Source of the DNA: CAYFKJ01 sp964528595 | GTDB lineage: Bacteria; Pseudomonadota; Alphaproteobacteria; UBA2966 | Direction of reading: 5' to 3' | DNA: 64,000 bases | NCBI GenBank assembly: GCA_964528595.1 | Contig: CAZGTM010000011.1 | Span: 21,163-85,162 of the forward strand | Part shown: positions 52,079-61,738 of the stretch, one piece after another | Layout: the number at the start of each line of letters is the position of its first letter | How positions within the stretch are numbered: position 1 is the first letter of the stretch | The notes under the pieces: generated by a model | Databases searched by the model: none | Told to the model about the DNA's origin: nothing | What the model saw: only the letters and a program-made list of their open reading frames with translations | Position numbers and translations under genes: made by a program

Positions 52079-53374
52079 TTACTTGATCATCGCCTTCACT
52101 TTTGCGACGTCTTCAAGGGTGATCGCCTTCTCGTTGACGAACTCGCCGCCCTTGAACTTCATGCCGACGAACGGCTGGGCGACATCGCCATACTGATCGA
52201 AGTTGATCGGTCCGGTGGCGCCGACGTATTGGATTTTCTTACCGGCCTTAAGGTGGCCGATGGCTTTCTTGAAGCCCTCGACGCCGGCATAGACCACTTC
52301 ACCGGTGCTGCCGGTGATTTCGCGGATGATCTTGGCCAGCGTACTGCCTTTGATATCGCTGCCGCGAATATCGGCCGTCACCATGGCGAGCGAAATCAGC
52401 ACGCCCGAATCATAGCCCGAATTGCGGCCCGGACCCTTGGGGCTGAGATCGAAACGCTTCTGGTAATCGGCCTCCATGGTGTGGATCGAAGGCGTGTCCG
52501 GCGTGCCGGGGCTGATGAACCAGCCGTCCTTCAGGAGATCGGAGCCGACGGTGTCGACGAATTTGCTGTCGTTCATGCCCTGCGGGAAGACGAACTTCAT
52601 CGGGCCGTCGAACTTGATCCACTCGCGCATCTGCTTGATGCCGTCCTGCGGCTGGCTCAGGAGATAAAGGCTGTCGGGGCCGCCCTCCATGGCCTTGTTG
52701 ATTTCCGAACGGTACGACGGTTGATCCGGATTGAACGGCACGACGTTGCCGATATCGCCGCCCAGCGCCTTAAAGGCGCGGACGAATTCCGCCTGGTTGT
52801 TTTTACCCCAATCGTTGTTGAGGTGAATGATCCCGGGTTTGCGCAGTCCCGTGTCCCAGGCCAATTTGGCGGTTGCCACGGCCTGCAGTGAATCAGCCGG
52901 CAGGGTGCGGAAGAACAGACCCTTGGTTTTGCCTTCCCGGCCCATGTTGGTAAAGGTCGACGAGGTCGACGCCGTGGCGATCAGCACGACGTCCTTTTCG
53001 ACCGTGACGGACGTCAGCAGAGGGGCGGTGATGCCCGATGAAATCGGGCCGACCAGGGCCGTGACGCCTTCCAGATCGATGAGCTTGCGCGCCGCGTCGA
53101 CGGCGACGGAGGCCTGGGTTTGCGAATCCCTGACGTCGTAGACGAGATCACAGCCGACGCCCGCGGCCTTGCGCGCCTCGTTGACCTGTTCGACGCCCAG
53201 CTGGGCGGCCTTGGAGATCGGCACGCCGAACGCGCCGTAGGAACCGGTGAGCGAGAGTACCGAACCCACCTTGTGGGTGCAGGCGGCATAGGCGGCGCTT
53301 GCGGCCGTCATGGTGGCGGCCATCATCACGCCGCCGGCGGCGATGGCGCAAATAGATCGATAATCCGTTTTCAT
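52079..53374 (-). CDS. Branched-chain amino acid-type ABC transporter substrate-binding protein
   Basis: A 431-residue periplasmic binding protein of the LivK/Leu-Ile-Val family. The signal peptide ends near residue 31 (AYA|ACTHK). The ligand-domain start VGSVLSLTGSYGAFGVPISKAAQLGVEQVNEA and the later LLTSVTVEKDV and RNSGYDSGVLIS are typical. The much longer open frame upstream overlaps livG antisense and is rejected; the ATG at 53374 follows GGGAGAGGA. It is divergent from livGFHM, which it should serve, and ends in a strong terminator. The ligand is unknown; relatives bind amino acids, amides or aromatic acids. Confidence 0.93.
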   Translation of the reverse strand: MKTDYRSICAIAAGGVMMAATMTAASAAYAACTHKVGSVLSLTGSYGAFGVPISKAAQLGVEQVNEARKAAGVGCDLVYDVRDSQTQASVAVDAARKLIDLEGVTALVGPISSGITAPLLTSVTVEKDVVLIATASTSSTFTNMGREGKTKGLFFRTLPADSLQAVATAKLAWDTGLRKPGIIHLNNDWGKNNQAEFVRAFKALGGDIGNVVPFNPDQPSYRSEINKAMEGGPDSLYLLSQPQDGIKQMREWIKFDGPMKFVFPQGMNDSKFVDTVGSDLLKDGWFISPGTPDTPSIHTMEADYQKRFDLSPKGPGRNSGYDSGVLISLAMVTADIRGSDIKGSTLAKIIREITGSTGEVVYAGVEGFKKAIGHLKAGKKIQYVGATGPINFDQYGDVAQPFVGMKFKGGEFVNEKAITLEDVAKVKAMIK

Positions 53375-53512
53375 GGTCGTCCTCTCCCTGATCTGCTTTT
53401 TGGCCGTTTGCGATTGCAAAGGTTCCTTAAACGCTATAGCAAGTTTGGGGCGTCCGTCACGCTTCAAATGGCTGGCGCGCGCGCTTGTGACCGGCCGGAG
53501 TACTACGTCCGA

Positions 53513-54280
53513 ATGCTGAAAGTCAGCGACCTGGTGAAGAATTTCGGCGGCCTTCATGCCGTCGACGGCGTTTCGTTTGAGATCCGCGCCGGCACCATCA
53601 GCGGCCTGATCGGACCCAACGGGGCGGGCAAAACCACGACTTTCAGCATGATTGCCGGCTCGCACACGGTGACCAGCGGCCGCATCGAGTTCGACGGCGA
53701 AGACATAACCAGCTTGGCGCCGCACGACACGTTCGCGCGCGGGCTGGTGCGAACGTTCCAGATTCCGCGTCCCTTCGGCGGCATGACCGTTCTCGAAAAT
53801 TTGATGATGGTGCCGAAGGAACAGGCGGGGGAGCGCTTCTGGAACAACTGGATCAACCGGGCCGAGGTCCGCCGCCAGGAAGCGCTCTTGCGTGACGAAG
53901 CCGCCGACGTGATGGATTTCCTCAATCTCTCGCATTTGGCCGACGAACACGCCGGCAACCTGTCCGGCGGCCAGATGAAGCTTTTGGAATTGGGCCGGGC
54001 CTTGATGTCCAAGCCCAAGATGATGCTGCTGGACGAGCCGGGCGCCGGCGTCAATCCGACCTTGCTCGGCGAGATCGTCGACCGCATTTCCGAACTGAAC
54101 GAACGCGGCATGACCTTCCTGATCATCGAACACAACATGGACCTGGTGATGAGTTTGTGTGATCCGGTGCTGGTCATGGCCCAGGGCCAGCTGCTGATGG
54201 AAGGCAATGCTGAGCAGGTGCAAAACGATCCACGGGTGTTGGAGGCCTTCCTCGGCAGCATGACGGAACCCGCGGCATGA
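53513..54280 (+). CDS. livG: Branched-chain-type ABC transporter ATP-binding protein LivG
   Basis: A 255-residue ABC ATPase. Walker A is GPNGAGKTT, the LivG-specific ARGLVRTFQIPRPFGGMTVLENLMM follows, then the signature LSGGQMKLLELGRALM and Walker B MMLLDEPGAG. The start at 53513 leaves a weak GGAG 13 bases upstream; an in-frame ATG 45 bases earlier is possible. It overlaps livF by four bases. The divergent substrate-binding gene is 138 bases away. Confidence 0.93.
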   Translation: MLKVSDLVKNFGGLHAVDGVSFEIRAGTISGLIGPNGAGKTTTFSMIAGSHTVTSGRIEFDGEDITSLAPHDTFARGLVRTFQIPRPFGGMTVLENLMMVPKEQAGERFWNNWINRAEVRRQEALLRDEAADVMDFLNLSHLADEHAGNLSGGQMKLLELGRALMSKPKMMLLDEPGAGVNPTLLGEIVDRISELNERGMTFLIIEHNMDLVMSLCDPVLVMAQGQLLMEGNAEQVQNDPRVLEAFLGSMTEPAA

Positions 54281-55020
54281 CCGACGCAGGCACACCCGTA
54301 CTCGACGTGCGCGACGTGGTCGGCGGGTATGTGCCGACGCTGCCCATCCTTCACGGCATGTCATTAGAGGTCCTCGAAGGCGAGATCGTCACCGTGCTCG
54401 GTCCCAACGGCGCTGGCAAGTCGACCTTGATCAAGGCGATCGCCGGGCTGATTTCCGTGACTTCGGGGAGCATCCGCTTCCGCGGCCGCGACATCACCGG
54501 CATGGAGACCCACGAATTGATCCGCGAAGGCGTCGGCTACGTGCCGCAAACCGAAAACGTCTTCGCCAAGCTCTCGGTCGATGAGAATCTGGCGCTCGGT
54601 GCGCTGCATCATCGCCAGGACATGGAGGCGCGGCGCGCCGGCCTGTTCGAGCTGTTCCCCGACCTCGAACGTTTGCGCACGCTTTCGGCCGGCAAACTCT
54701 CCGGCGGGCAGCGCCAGATGGTCGCCGTGGGCCGGGCGTTGATGGCGGAACCGAAGTTGCTGATGCTGGACGAGCCGTCGGCCGGTTTGTCGCCGAAGCT
54801 GACCCAGGTCGTTTTCCAACAGTTGCTCAAGATCCGCGATACCGGCGTCACGATCCTGATGATCGAACAAAACGCCCGCGCCGGACTGGAGGTTTCAGAC
54901 CGCGGCTACGTCCTGGCCGAAGGCCGGGACCGGGTGCACGGCGATGCCGCCTCGCTGCTCGACAATCCCGAGGTGAGCGACTTGTACATGGGCGGAAATT
55001 CGAGGATGGCGCGGTCATGA
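54277..55020 (+). CDS. livF: Branched-chain-type ABC transporter ATP-binding protein LivF
   Basis: A 247-residue second ATPase with Walker A GPNGAGKST, signature LSGGQRQMVAVGRALM and Walker B LLMLDEPSAG; the YVPQTENVF segment is typical of LivF. It forms a heterodimer with LivG. Four-base overlaps join it to livG and livH. Confidence 0.93.
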   Translation: MTDAGTPVLDVRDVVGGYVPTLPILHGMSLEVLEGEIVTVLGPNGAGKSTLIKAIAGLISVTSGSIRFRGRDITGMETHELIREGVGYVPQTENVFAKLSVDENLALGALHHRQDMEARRAGLFELFPDLERLRTLSAGKLSGGQRQMVAVGRALMAEPKLLMLDEPSAGLSPKLTQVVFQQLLKIRDTGVTILMIEQNARAGLEVSDRGYVLAEGRDRVHGDAASLLDNPEVSDLYMGGNSRMARS

Positions 55021-55913
55021 TGCAGTATGTCGCCGACGGCATCTTGAGCGCCTCGTTGATCGCCTTGGGCGCGTTGGGTCTGAGCATGACCTACAACGTG
55101 CTGCGCTTTGCAAATTTCGCGCACGGCGAAATTCTCTCGACCGGCAGCTATTTTTCGCTCGCCGCCGTCAGCCTTATCGGCGCCGGCGTGGGTTCCATGG
55201 GTCCGATCAAATTCGGCTGGCCGCTCTTGGTCGCCATCCCGATCTCGATCCTCTGCACCGCCATGGTGGTGCTGGTCGTCGACCTCCTGGTCTTCCGGCC
55301 CTTACGTGGCAAACAGGCCTCCCGGATAACGCTGATCATGGCGGCTTTCGGTATATCGCTGATCGGTCGCAATATGATCCACCTGGTGGCCGGCGGCGAT
55401 CCCCAGTATTTCAGCTTCTATATTCCGCGCGCCGTGGAAATACTGCCGGGTGCGCGCATGGTGCCCGACGACATCGCCATCGTCATTCTGGCGGCCGGCA
55501 CGGTCGTCGGACTGCACTTCTTTCTGACCCGTACCAACATGGGTCGGATGATGCGGGCGACGTCGGAAAACCCGACCCTGGCTCGGATCAGCGGCATCGA
55601 TATCCGGGCCGTCATCCGACTGACCTGGATCGTCGGCACCAGCCTCGCCGTCATCGCGGGCACGCTTCAGGGCCACATCCTGCAGGTCAAGGCGGAAATG
55701 GGTTTCGATCTGCTTCTGCCCATGTTCGCCGCCCTGATCCTGGGCGGCGTCGGCAATCTTTACGGCACCGTGCTGGGCGCCTTGGTGATCGGTCTGGTCG
55801 AGGCCTTTGCCGTGGCGATGGGATTGTCGGCCTACCGCGCCGCCGTCAGCTTCATGATCATGATTATCGTCCTGCTGGTCCGGCCCCAGGGTTTGATCGG
55901 GGAGCGCGACTAA
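55017..55913 (+). CDS. livH: Branched-chain-type ABC transporter permease LivH
   Basis: A 298-residue inner-membrane permease with about eight TM helices. GALGLSMTYNVLRFANFAHGE at the N-terminus, GRMMRATSENPTLARISGID with the ATPase-coupling loop, and LILGGVGNLYGTVLGALVIG near the end are family features. The stop shares its last base with the livM ATG. Confidence 0.93.
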   Translation: MMQYVADGILSASLIALGALGLSMTYNVLRFANFAHGEILSTGSYFSLAAVSLIGAGVGSMGPIKFGWPLLVAIPISILCTAMVVLVVDLLVFRPLRGKQASRITLIMAAFGISLIGRNMIHLVAGGDPQYFSFYIPRAVEILPGARMVPDDIAIVILAAGTVVGLHFFLTRTNMGRMMRATSENPTLARISGIDIRAVIRLTWIVGTSLAVIAGTLQGHILQVKAEMGFDLLLPMFAALILGGVGNLYGTVLGALVIGLVEAFAVAMGLSAYRAAVSFMIMIIVLLVRPQGLIGERD

Positions 55914-56881
55914 TGGAATTCCTCAATGTGCTCTCGTTCCTGGTCTTTTTCCTGATCATCGCCTCGTTCTATTCGCTCACCTGCCTCGGCCTCAATATGC
56001 AATGGGGCTTCACGGGTCTGTTCAATGTCGGCGTCGCCGGTTTTTTCGCCATCGGCGCTTATGCGTCCGCCATGATTACGGGGCCGCGTTATCCCGATAC
56101 GGTGTTTGGCGGCTTCGGTTTGCCGGTGCCCTTGGGTTACCTCGGCGCCATTGTTTTTTCCGCCCTGGCCGCCTGGCTCATCGGCTACGTCACGCTGCGG
56201 CTGCGGGAGGACTTTCTGGCCATCTCGACGTTCGGCATTGCCGTGACCATCCAGTTGCTCGCCACCAACCTGCATGCCTTCACGCGGGGACCCGAGGGGC
56301 TTTATTCCTTGCCCAAACCGCTCAGTGGAATTTCTGAAAGCCCACTTGTCGACAACCTTCTTTACCTGCTGATTTGCGCCGCCGTAATCGGGACTGTTTA
56401 TTGGGCGTTCGAGCGCATTGTGAAATCACCTTGGGGGCGGGTATTGCGCGCTATCCGGGAAGACGAGACGGCCGCCGAGGCGCTGGGCAAAAACGTTTTC
56501 CGCTATCGGCTTCAGGCCTTCGTACTGGGTTCCGCGGTGATGGGGCTGGCCGGCGGGCTCTACGCCAACTTCATGGGCTTCATCAGCCCGCAGGATTTTC
56601 TGCCGATTTTCACCATCCAGATTTATGTCATGCTGATTGTCGGCGGCAGCGGCAACAATTTGGGCGCCCTGCTCGGCGGCCTCGTGATCTGGGCTCTTTG
56701 GTCGGCCAGCGGCAGCTTGATTGCGGCGGTGTTCCCGCCTGATTTCCAAACCCAGGCGGCGGCGGTTCGAATCGTGCTGATCGGCCTGGTACTGGTCTTG
56801 ATGCTGCTGTATCGGCCGGAAGGTCTGCTGAAAGAGCGGAAAACGGTGTCGGAAGGCGCCAGTATCGGAAAGGACACCTGA
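55913..56881 (+). CDS. livM: Branched-chain-type ABC transporter permease LivM
   Basis: A 322-residue permease, the second membrane subunit, with about nine TM helices and the motifs LGLNMQWGFTGLFNVGVAGFFAIGAY and GRVLRAIREDETAAEALGKNVF, the coupling loop. The end of the liv unit; no convincing terminator is visible in the next 120 bases. Confidence 0.93.
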   Translation: MEFLNVLSFLVFFLIIASFYSLTCLGLNMQWGFTGLFNVGVAGFFAIGAYASAMITGPRYPDTVFGGFGLPVPLGYLGAIVFSALAAWLIGYVTLRLREDFLAISTFGIAVTIQLLATNLHAFTRGPEGLYSLPKPLSGISESPLVDNLLYLLICAAVIGTVYWAFERIVKSPWGRVLRAIREDETAAEALGKNVFRYRLQAFVLGSAVMGLAGGLYANFMGFISPQDFLPIFTIQIYVMLIVGGSGNNLGALLGGLVIWALWSASGSLIAAVFPPDFQTQAAAVRIVLIGLVLVLMLLYRPEGLLKERKTVSEGASIGKDT

Positions 56882-57003
56882 AATCCGTTCCTCGCGCTGT
56901 GCCAGCCACCGGCGCATCGCCTTAAAGTTGCGAGAGCAAATTAATCTGTATTCGGCTTAAGCTTTTGTCTATCGTGACGCTTCGTTTTCGAAGTTGGGGT
57001 TCG

Positions 57004-57414
57004 ATGAAATTACCTGTCACCTTCATCGTCGCGATCAGTGTGATTGCGGCGGCTGCCAGGATTGATGTTGTGGCGGCTCAATCCGCGGCGCCTTATCCTC
57101 CTTTGATGTCGGATATGGCTGCGCACTCGAAGGCCTACTCAAGCCAAATCCAGGCTGCCGCCAAGGCTGCTTCTCCACGGGCGGCGCAGGTGAGTACCAA
57201 GCCCAAACGCCCGGCTAGGGTCAAACCGCGCAAGAACAGATATGCCCGCGCGGATCAGCAAAAAGGTTTTCAGCTTACCTCCGGGTTGGCGAGTTCGATC
57301 GGCGTCGGAATCCTGGCTGCAATCGGTGTGGCGATCTCACTGGTGATCTCAGATGACGACGCGGCGACGTCGGACGGCACCAGCAGTACCTCGACGACGA
57401 CCTCGACGAACTAG
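57004..57414 (+). CDS. Hypothetical exported small membrane protein
   Basis: A 136-residue protein I do not recognise. It has a probable signal peptide (about residues 1-25), a Lys/Arg/Pro-rich middle (about 65-85), one TM segment (about 97-115: SIGVGILAAIGVAISLVIS) and a C-terminal tail of Asp, Ser and Thr. The base composition is slightly less GC-biased than its neighbours. The ATG at 57004 has GGGG upstream; thirteen extra residues are possible. It converges on the DUF4170 gene with a 14-base gap. Confidence 0.6.
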   Translation: MKLPVTFIVAISVIAAAARIDVVAAQSAAPYPPLMSDMAAHSKAYSSQIQAAAKAASPRAAQVSTKPKRPARVKPRKNRYARADQQKGFQLTSGLASSIGVGILAAIGVAISLVISDDDAATSDGTSSTSTTTSTN

Positions 57415-57428
57415 CGCGCGGGCGGAAA

Positions 57429-57653
57429 CTATTCGTCTTTTTCGGGATCCATCAAACGGTGCAGATGGACGATGAAGTATCTTGTCAGAGCATCGTCCAC
57501 GGTCGCCTGTGCTTTTGCCCGCCAGGCCTCATGGGCAGTTTGATAGTTGGGGTAGACACCGACGATATCAACCTCGTCCAGATCGGCGAAATCCGTTTCC
57601 GTCGGGTCGGTCAGGCGTCCGCCGATAACTAGATGTAAGAGCTGTTTTGCCAA
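57429..57653 (-). CDS. DUF4170 small protein
   Basis: A 74-residue cytoplasmic protein of the alphaproteobacterial DUF4170 family (KQLLHLVIGG, DLDEVDIVGVYPNYQTAHEAWRAKAQ, ending RYFIVHLHRLMDP). No function is known. The start is TTG at 57653 because GGAGG sits five bases before it; a TTG at 57665 would overlap that same ribosome site. Confidence 0.78.
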   Translation of the reverse strand: MAKQLLHLVIGGRLTDPTETDFADLDEVDIVGVYPNYQTAHEAWRAKAQATVDDALTRYFIVHLHRLMDPEKDE

Positions 57654-57722
57654 CGTATCCTCCAAAGCGGTTGTGTCTGAATGGCGGTTCGTTAGGGCTT
57701 TCGGGAGCCGCCGCAGATTGAC

Positions 57723-57962
57723 CTAGAGTTTGCCGTGGGTGCCATCGCAACGCGGCGCATTCTTGCTTTGCTTGCAGCCGCAAAAGAAAATCGTCTCGCT
57801 TTCGTCGGCTTCAAAGACCACCGGGGACAGGCCGACTTCCTTGTGGGAACCGTCGCAAAACGGCTGTTTCGAGCTGCGGCCGCAGGCACACCAAAAATAT
57901 TTCCTGCCGGCCTCGACCTCCACCGGATATGGAGCTTTCTGGGCAATTATCGAGTCTGTCAT
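57723..57962 (-). CDS. Double CDGSH iron-sulfur protein
   Basis: A 79-residue protein with two CDGSH-type [2Fe-2S] motifs: CACGRSSKQPFCDGSH and CGCKQSKNAPRCDGTH. Each supplies three Cys and one His. The tandem form is common in bacteria; roles in redox or iron handling are proposed but not settled. The ATG is at 57962; a ribosome site upstream (GGGATG-like on the minus strand) is weak. It sits between the DUF4170 and NfeD genes on the same strand. Confidence 0.88.
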   Translation of the reverse strand: MTDSIIAQKAPYPVEVEAGRKYFWCACGRSSKQPFCDGSHKEVGLSPVVFEADESETIFFCGCKQSKNAPRCDGTHGKL

Positions 57963-58069
57963 GGGGCATCCTAGCCTATGGCTTCAATACCGGGAAGCTG
58001 GGTGCTGAACCGTCCGAGATCACTGACGAAACAAATTATTTGCTTCCGTCCATCCGCTGCGGCCTGCGG

Positions 58070-58531
58070 TCATCCTTCCGCGTTGACGACCTCAAGGGTG
58101 GCGCCGTTGACGCCATTGACGCGGATCCGCGTTCCGGCGGGTAGATCGGGGCCTTCCACGGCCCAGCCGGAATCACCGATTTCGACGCGGCCGCGGCCGC
58201 CGACGATGGGTTCGCTAAGCACAAGTTCGCGGCCAACCAGCTGTTGGCCGCGTTGATTGAGCGTCGGATGATCGGTTTCGATGGGGCGGCTTTTCAGGTA
58301 TCGCTTGGACACCACGATGCTGGCGATCGACAGAACAGCAAAGACCGCCAATTGGGCCTTCCAGTCCAGGTCGGGCATGAAAAAGACCAGACCGCCGACC
58401 GCCGCCGCGGCGATGCCGAGCCAGAGAAATATCGCCCCCGGGGCCAAGGCCTCCAGGAGCACCAACGCGCCGGCGGCGATCCACCAGGCCCAAAAGCCGA
58501 ACTGGTCCAGATAAGCGATGAATTCAGTCAT
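58070..58531 (-). CDS. NfeD family membrane protein
   Basis: A 153-residue short NfeD protein with two to three TM helices (about residues 10-75: WAWWIAAGALVLLEALAPGAIFLWLGIAAAAVGG) and a C-terminal OB-fold beta domain (about 92-150: LVGRELVLSEPIVGGRGRVEIGDSGW). NfeD proteins pair with SPFH/stomatin proteins in membrane quality control. The start at 58531 is four bases after the SPFH stop; a longer frame overlapping that gene was rejected. Confidence 0.88.
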   Translation of the reverse strand: MTEFIAYLDQFGFWAWWIAAGALVLLEALAPGAIFLWLGIAAAAVGGLVFFMPDLDWKAQLAVFAVLSIASIVVSKRYLKSRPIETDHPTLNQRGQQLVGRELVLSEPIVGGRGRVEIGDSGWAVEGPDLPAGTRIRVNGVNGATLEVVNAEG

Positions 58532-58535
58532 ACCG

Positions 58536-59519
58536 TCAGCCCTGAGAATCCGGAAGGCGCGATGACGCGCCCCGATCGGACCCGCCAGCCCCGTCCTTGT
58601 TGAACGATTCCTTGGCCAATTCCGCAATGCCGCCGATGGAGCCGATCAGGCTGGCGGCCTCCATCGGCAGGAACAGGACCTTTTGATTGCGGGCGCTGCC
58701 GATATCCGAAAGCGCCTGGACGTACTTTTGCGCCACGAAATAGTTGATTGCCTGAACATCCCCTTCGGAAATGGCTTCCGAAACCATGGTCGTCGCCTTG
58801 GCCTCCGCCTCGGCCTGGCGTTCGCGGGCTTCAGCGTCGCGGAAGGCGGATTCGCGCCGGCCTTCCGCCTCCAGGATGGCCGCTTGTTTTTCACCCTCGG
58901 CGCGCAGGATTTCGGCGGCGCGTTCGCCCTCCGCTTCCAGGATCGAAGCGCGTTTGTCGCGCTCCGCCTTCATCTGCCGGGCCATGGAATCGACCAGATC
59001 GCGAGGCGGCGCGATGTCCTTGATTTCAATGCGCGTCACCTTGACGCCCCAGGGCGACGTGGCGTGATCGACCACCTGCAACAGTTTGGCGTTTATTTCG
59101 TCACGCTTGGACAGCAATTCATCGAGATCCATGCCGCCCATCACCGTCCGAATGTTGGTCATCGTCAGATTGAGCGTGGCGTATTGCAGCTGACTGACTT
59201 CGTAGGCCGCTGAGGCGGCGTCAAGGACCTGGAAGAACACCACGCCGTCCACCGCGACCATGGCATTGTCCTTTGTGATGACTTCCTGGGTCGGCACGTC
59301 GAGGACCTGCTCCATCATGTTCATTTTCGCACCCACGCGGTCGATGATGGGGATAATCAGATGCAGGCCGGGTTTGAGAGTTCGGGTGTAGCGGCCGAAA
59401 CGCTCAATCGTGTATTCGTAGCCCTGGGACACCGCCTTGACGCCGAGGAAGACAATAAATATCGCGACGAGAACGAGAACGAAGACAAAGACCGCGGCAC
59501 CGGTCAATTCTGCAGGCAT
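58536..59519 (-). CDS. SPFH/stomatin family protein (QmcA-like)
   Basis: A 327-residue membrane protein: one N-terminal TM helix (about residues 8-28), an SPFH domain (about 30-200: GYEYTIERFGRYTRTLKPGLHLIIP, VDGVVFFQVLD) and a long charged coiled coil (about 195-265, AERDKRASILEAEGERAAEIL) before a short tail. Probably forms membrane oligomers that scaffold proteases. It lies upstream of and almost touches nfeD, as in many bacteria. Confidence 0.92.
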   Translation of the reverse strand: MPAELTGAAVFVFVLVLVAIFIVFLGVKAVSQGYEYTIERFGRYTRTLKPGLHLIIPIIDRVGAKMNMMEQVLDVPTQEVITKDNAMVAVDGVVFFQVLDAASAAYEVSQLQYATLNLTMTNIRTVMGGMDLDELLSKRDEINAKLLQVVDHATSPWGVKVTRIEIKDIAPPRDLVDSMARQMKAERDKRASILEAEGERAAEILRAEGEKQAAILEAEGRRESAFRDAEARERQAEAEAKATTMVSEAISEGDVQAINYFVAQKYVQALSDIGSARNQKVLFLPMEAASLIGSIGGIAELAKESFNKDGAGGSDRGASSRLPDSQG

Positions 59520-59642
59520 GTCGTTATTCCTTCAAATTTGACAGCGCGACAAGCACGCCATATCAACGAAATTGGCCAGTATTAATACATACAAAAATTG
59601 TATTCACACGAACAAACTGTGTTCACCCGATGACGAGAACCT

Positions 59643-61490
59643 TCAACTCGGCCCCAATCCCGCCTTGGTCATACCGTCAATATAGTGCTGCTTGTCGGTC
59701 TCCAGTAGGAAGGGTTCGGTTTTGAGCTGATGATCGAACTCAAAATCGGGCGACCGCCGGCGGTATTCGGCGGCAGCTTCGCGGGCGGCGTCCTCCTGAC
59801 CGAGCTGCGCGTAGGAAATGGCCATCCAGCGGAAAGGCCCGGCACTTGGGGTGTTCAACTTGCGCAAGGCCGTGATGGCATCCTCATAGTCGTGCTTGGT
59901 GTAGTGGACCATGCCTTCGAACCAATTGTACCAGGCCGGCGGCGTGAGCGGCATGGCGCGGCCTTTCTCGATCAGCGGCATGGCTTCTTCGACCCGGCCG
60001 GCGTAGGTCAGAATTCGGGCCAGCAGGGGGTAGCCGTCTGGGTCGTTGGGATTGATGTCGATCGCCCGCTGCTGGGCATCGATGGCTTCCGCGTGGCGGT
60101 GAAGCGCCAGATAGACCGACGCGAGGGCGCTGAAATTGGAGTGCGAATCAGGATTGACGCGAACGCCGGTCCGGGCGGCATCGAGCGCGGCTTCCAGTGA
60201 AACCTTGGGGTCGTCGGACCAGCGCTCCGAGGCATCGATCATGTGGGTCCAGGCTAAACTCGCGTAAGCTCTGGAGAACGCCGGATCAAGCTCGATGGCC
60301 TGCTGATAGAGCTCACGGGCCTTGAGATTGTTGTCGGCGGTGAATTTTTGCCAGTAGCCGCGGCCTTTCAGGACCAGGTCGTAGGCCTTCATGGCTTCCG
60401 CGCCGCTGCCCTGGGCGCGGTTGCGCTCGGTTTCCACCAGCTTGCCCGACAGGGTGGAGACGATTTTCTGCACGACTTCGTCCTGAACGTCGAAAATATC
60501 TTCCAGCGTCCGATCGAAGCGTTCAGCCCAAATATGGTGGCCGCCTTCGGCGTCGATCAACTGGGCGGCGATGCGGACCCGCTCCCCCGCTCTGCGGACG
60601 CTGCCTTCAAGTACGTAGCGGACGTTCAAATCCCGGCCGACATCCTGTACCTTCACGGCTTTTCCGCGGTAGGTGAAGACGGTGTTGCGGGCGATGACCA
60701 GCAGTTCCTGAAAGCGCGACAGCTCGGTAATCAGATCCTCGGTTATACCGTCGGCGAAATAGTCCTGCTCGGGGTCGCCGCCAAGATTATCGAAGGGCAA
60801 CACGGCAATCGCCGGCCGGTCGCTGGCGTTGGGGGAAACGGGCGGCGCATCGGCGCTTTGAGCCAGGGCCGCGATCGCCGGGTTCGATTTTTCGCTGCCG
60901 CCTGCGCCGGCAACGGCGGCTTCGGCGGAAGCCGTCTGTTGGCCGCTGATCTCGGGTGCGCCGTCGAACAGGACGCGGAAGGCGCGGACGGGTTGCTCGA
61001 TGTTCTTCAGGGCGTGCTCGCCCATATCCTCCAGCTGGTAACCTGGCCGGTGGCGGATTTGTTCGTTGACGCTGGCCGAAACCCAAATGCCGCCGGGTTC
61101 CGCCAGCGCTTCGATGCGGGCGGCGATATTGACGCCGTCGCCGTAGATATCTTCGTCATCCTTGAGGATATCACCGAGGTTGATGCCGATGCGGAACTGG
61201 ACCTTGTCTTCCTGGGGCACATCCCGCAGCCGGTCACCGATTTCCGACTGAATGGCGATGGCGGCCGCAACCGCGTCGGACACGGACGGGAACTCGGCGA
61301 GAAAACCGTCACCGGTCAGTTTGACGATGCGCCCCCGATTGGCGGCGATGGCGGGATCGACGATTTCGCGCCGGTAACTCCACCACGCGGCCATGGTGGC
61401 GTCTTCGTCCTTCTGCATCAGGCGTGAATAACCGGCAATGTCGGCTGCCAGGACGGCGGCCAGGGTGCGTGCGAAGTCGACGTCGCTCAA
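59643..61490 (-). CDS. Class III adenylate cyclase with TolB-like and TPR regions
   Basis: A 615-residue soluble protein. The N-terminal cyclase domain (about residues 8-185) has metal Asp residues in LAADIAGYSRLM and KLTGDGFLAEF and the VNIAARIE segment for catalysis. A TolB-like domain (about 222-350: AIAVLPFDNLGGDPEQDYFADGITEDLITELSRF) follows, then TPR repeats (about 375-600). This architecture is frequent in Rhizobiales and Rhodospirillales. The only in-frame start near the domain is TTG at 61490, with AGGA unusually close; the true start is uncertain by a few codons. Confidence 0.85.
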   Translation of the reverse strand: MSDVDFARTLAAVLAADIAGYSRLMQKDEDATMAAWWSYRREIVDPAIAANRGRIVKLTGDGFLAEFPSVSDAVAAAIAIQSEIGDRLRDVPQEDKVQFRIGINLGDILKDDEDIYGDGVNIAARIEALAEPGGIWVSASVNEQIRHRPGYQLEDMGEHALKNIEQPVRAFRVLFDGAPEISGQQTASAEAAVAGAGGSEKSNPAIAALAQSADAPPVSPNASDRPAIAVLPFDNLGGDPEQDYFADGITEDLITELSRFQELLVIARNTVFTYRGKAVKVQDVGRDLNVRYVLEGSVRRAGERVRIAAQLIDAEGGHHIWAERFDRTLEDIFDVQDEVVQKIVSTLSGKLVETERNRAQGSGAEAMKAYDLVLKGRGYWQKFTADNNLKARELYQQAIELDPAFSRAYASLAWTHMIDASERWSDDPKVSLEAALDAARTGVRVNPDSHSNFSALASVYLALHRHAEAIDAQQRAIDINPNDPDGYPLLARILTYAGRVEEAMPLIEKGRAMPLTPPAWYNWFEGMVHYTKHDYEDAITALRKLNTPSAGPFRWMAISYAQLGQEDAAREAAAEYRRRSPDFEFDHQLKTEPFLLETDKQHYIDGMTKAGLGPS

Positions 61491-61738
61491 ATCCTGTCTC
61501 CCAGTGAGCCGGACGGGCGTAAATTGGATCTTCCAGACATTGCGTCAGCATAGGTCCGAAACCGTATACAAGCCATATATAGGGGCGGCGCGGGTGCGAT
61601 TCACGGAATCTTCACCGCCATGTGTTCTAGTTTAGGCGCCCGAGATCCGTTGAATCCGTAAGGTTTCCTGTTTGTTGACCCTCCAAGGAGCGCTAAGTTT
61701 TTGATATTAGAATTCAAAATTCACTTTGAGGGGTCGAC

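Noticed and set aside
53375..54364. 330-codon N-terminal extension of the substrate-binding protein
   Set aside because: It is antisense to livG, and the signal peptide starts at 53374 after a good ribosome site.
59580..59625. Near-direct repeat (TTGTATTCACACGAAC and CTGTGTTCACCC)
   Set aside because: The match is short and imperfect in an A/T-rich gap and may be chance.
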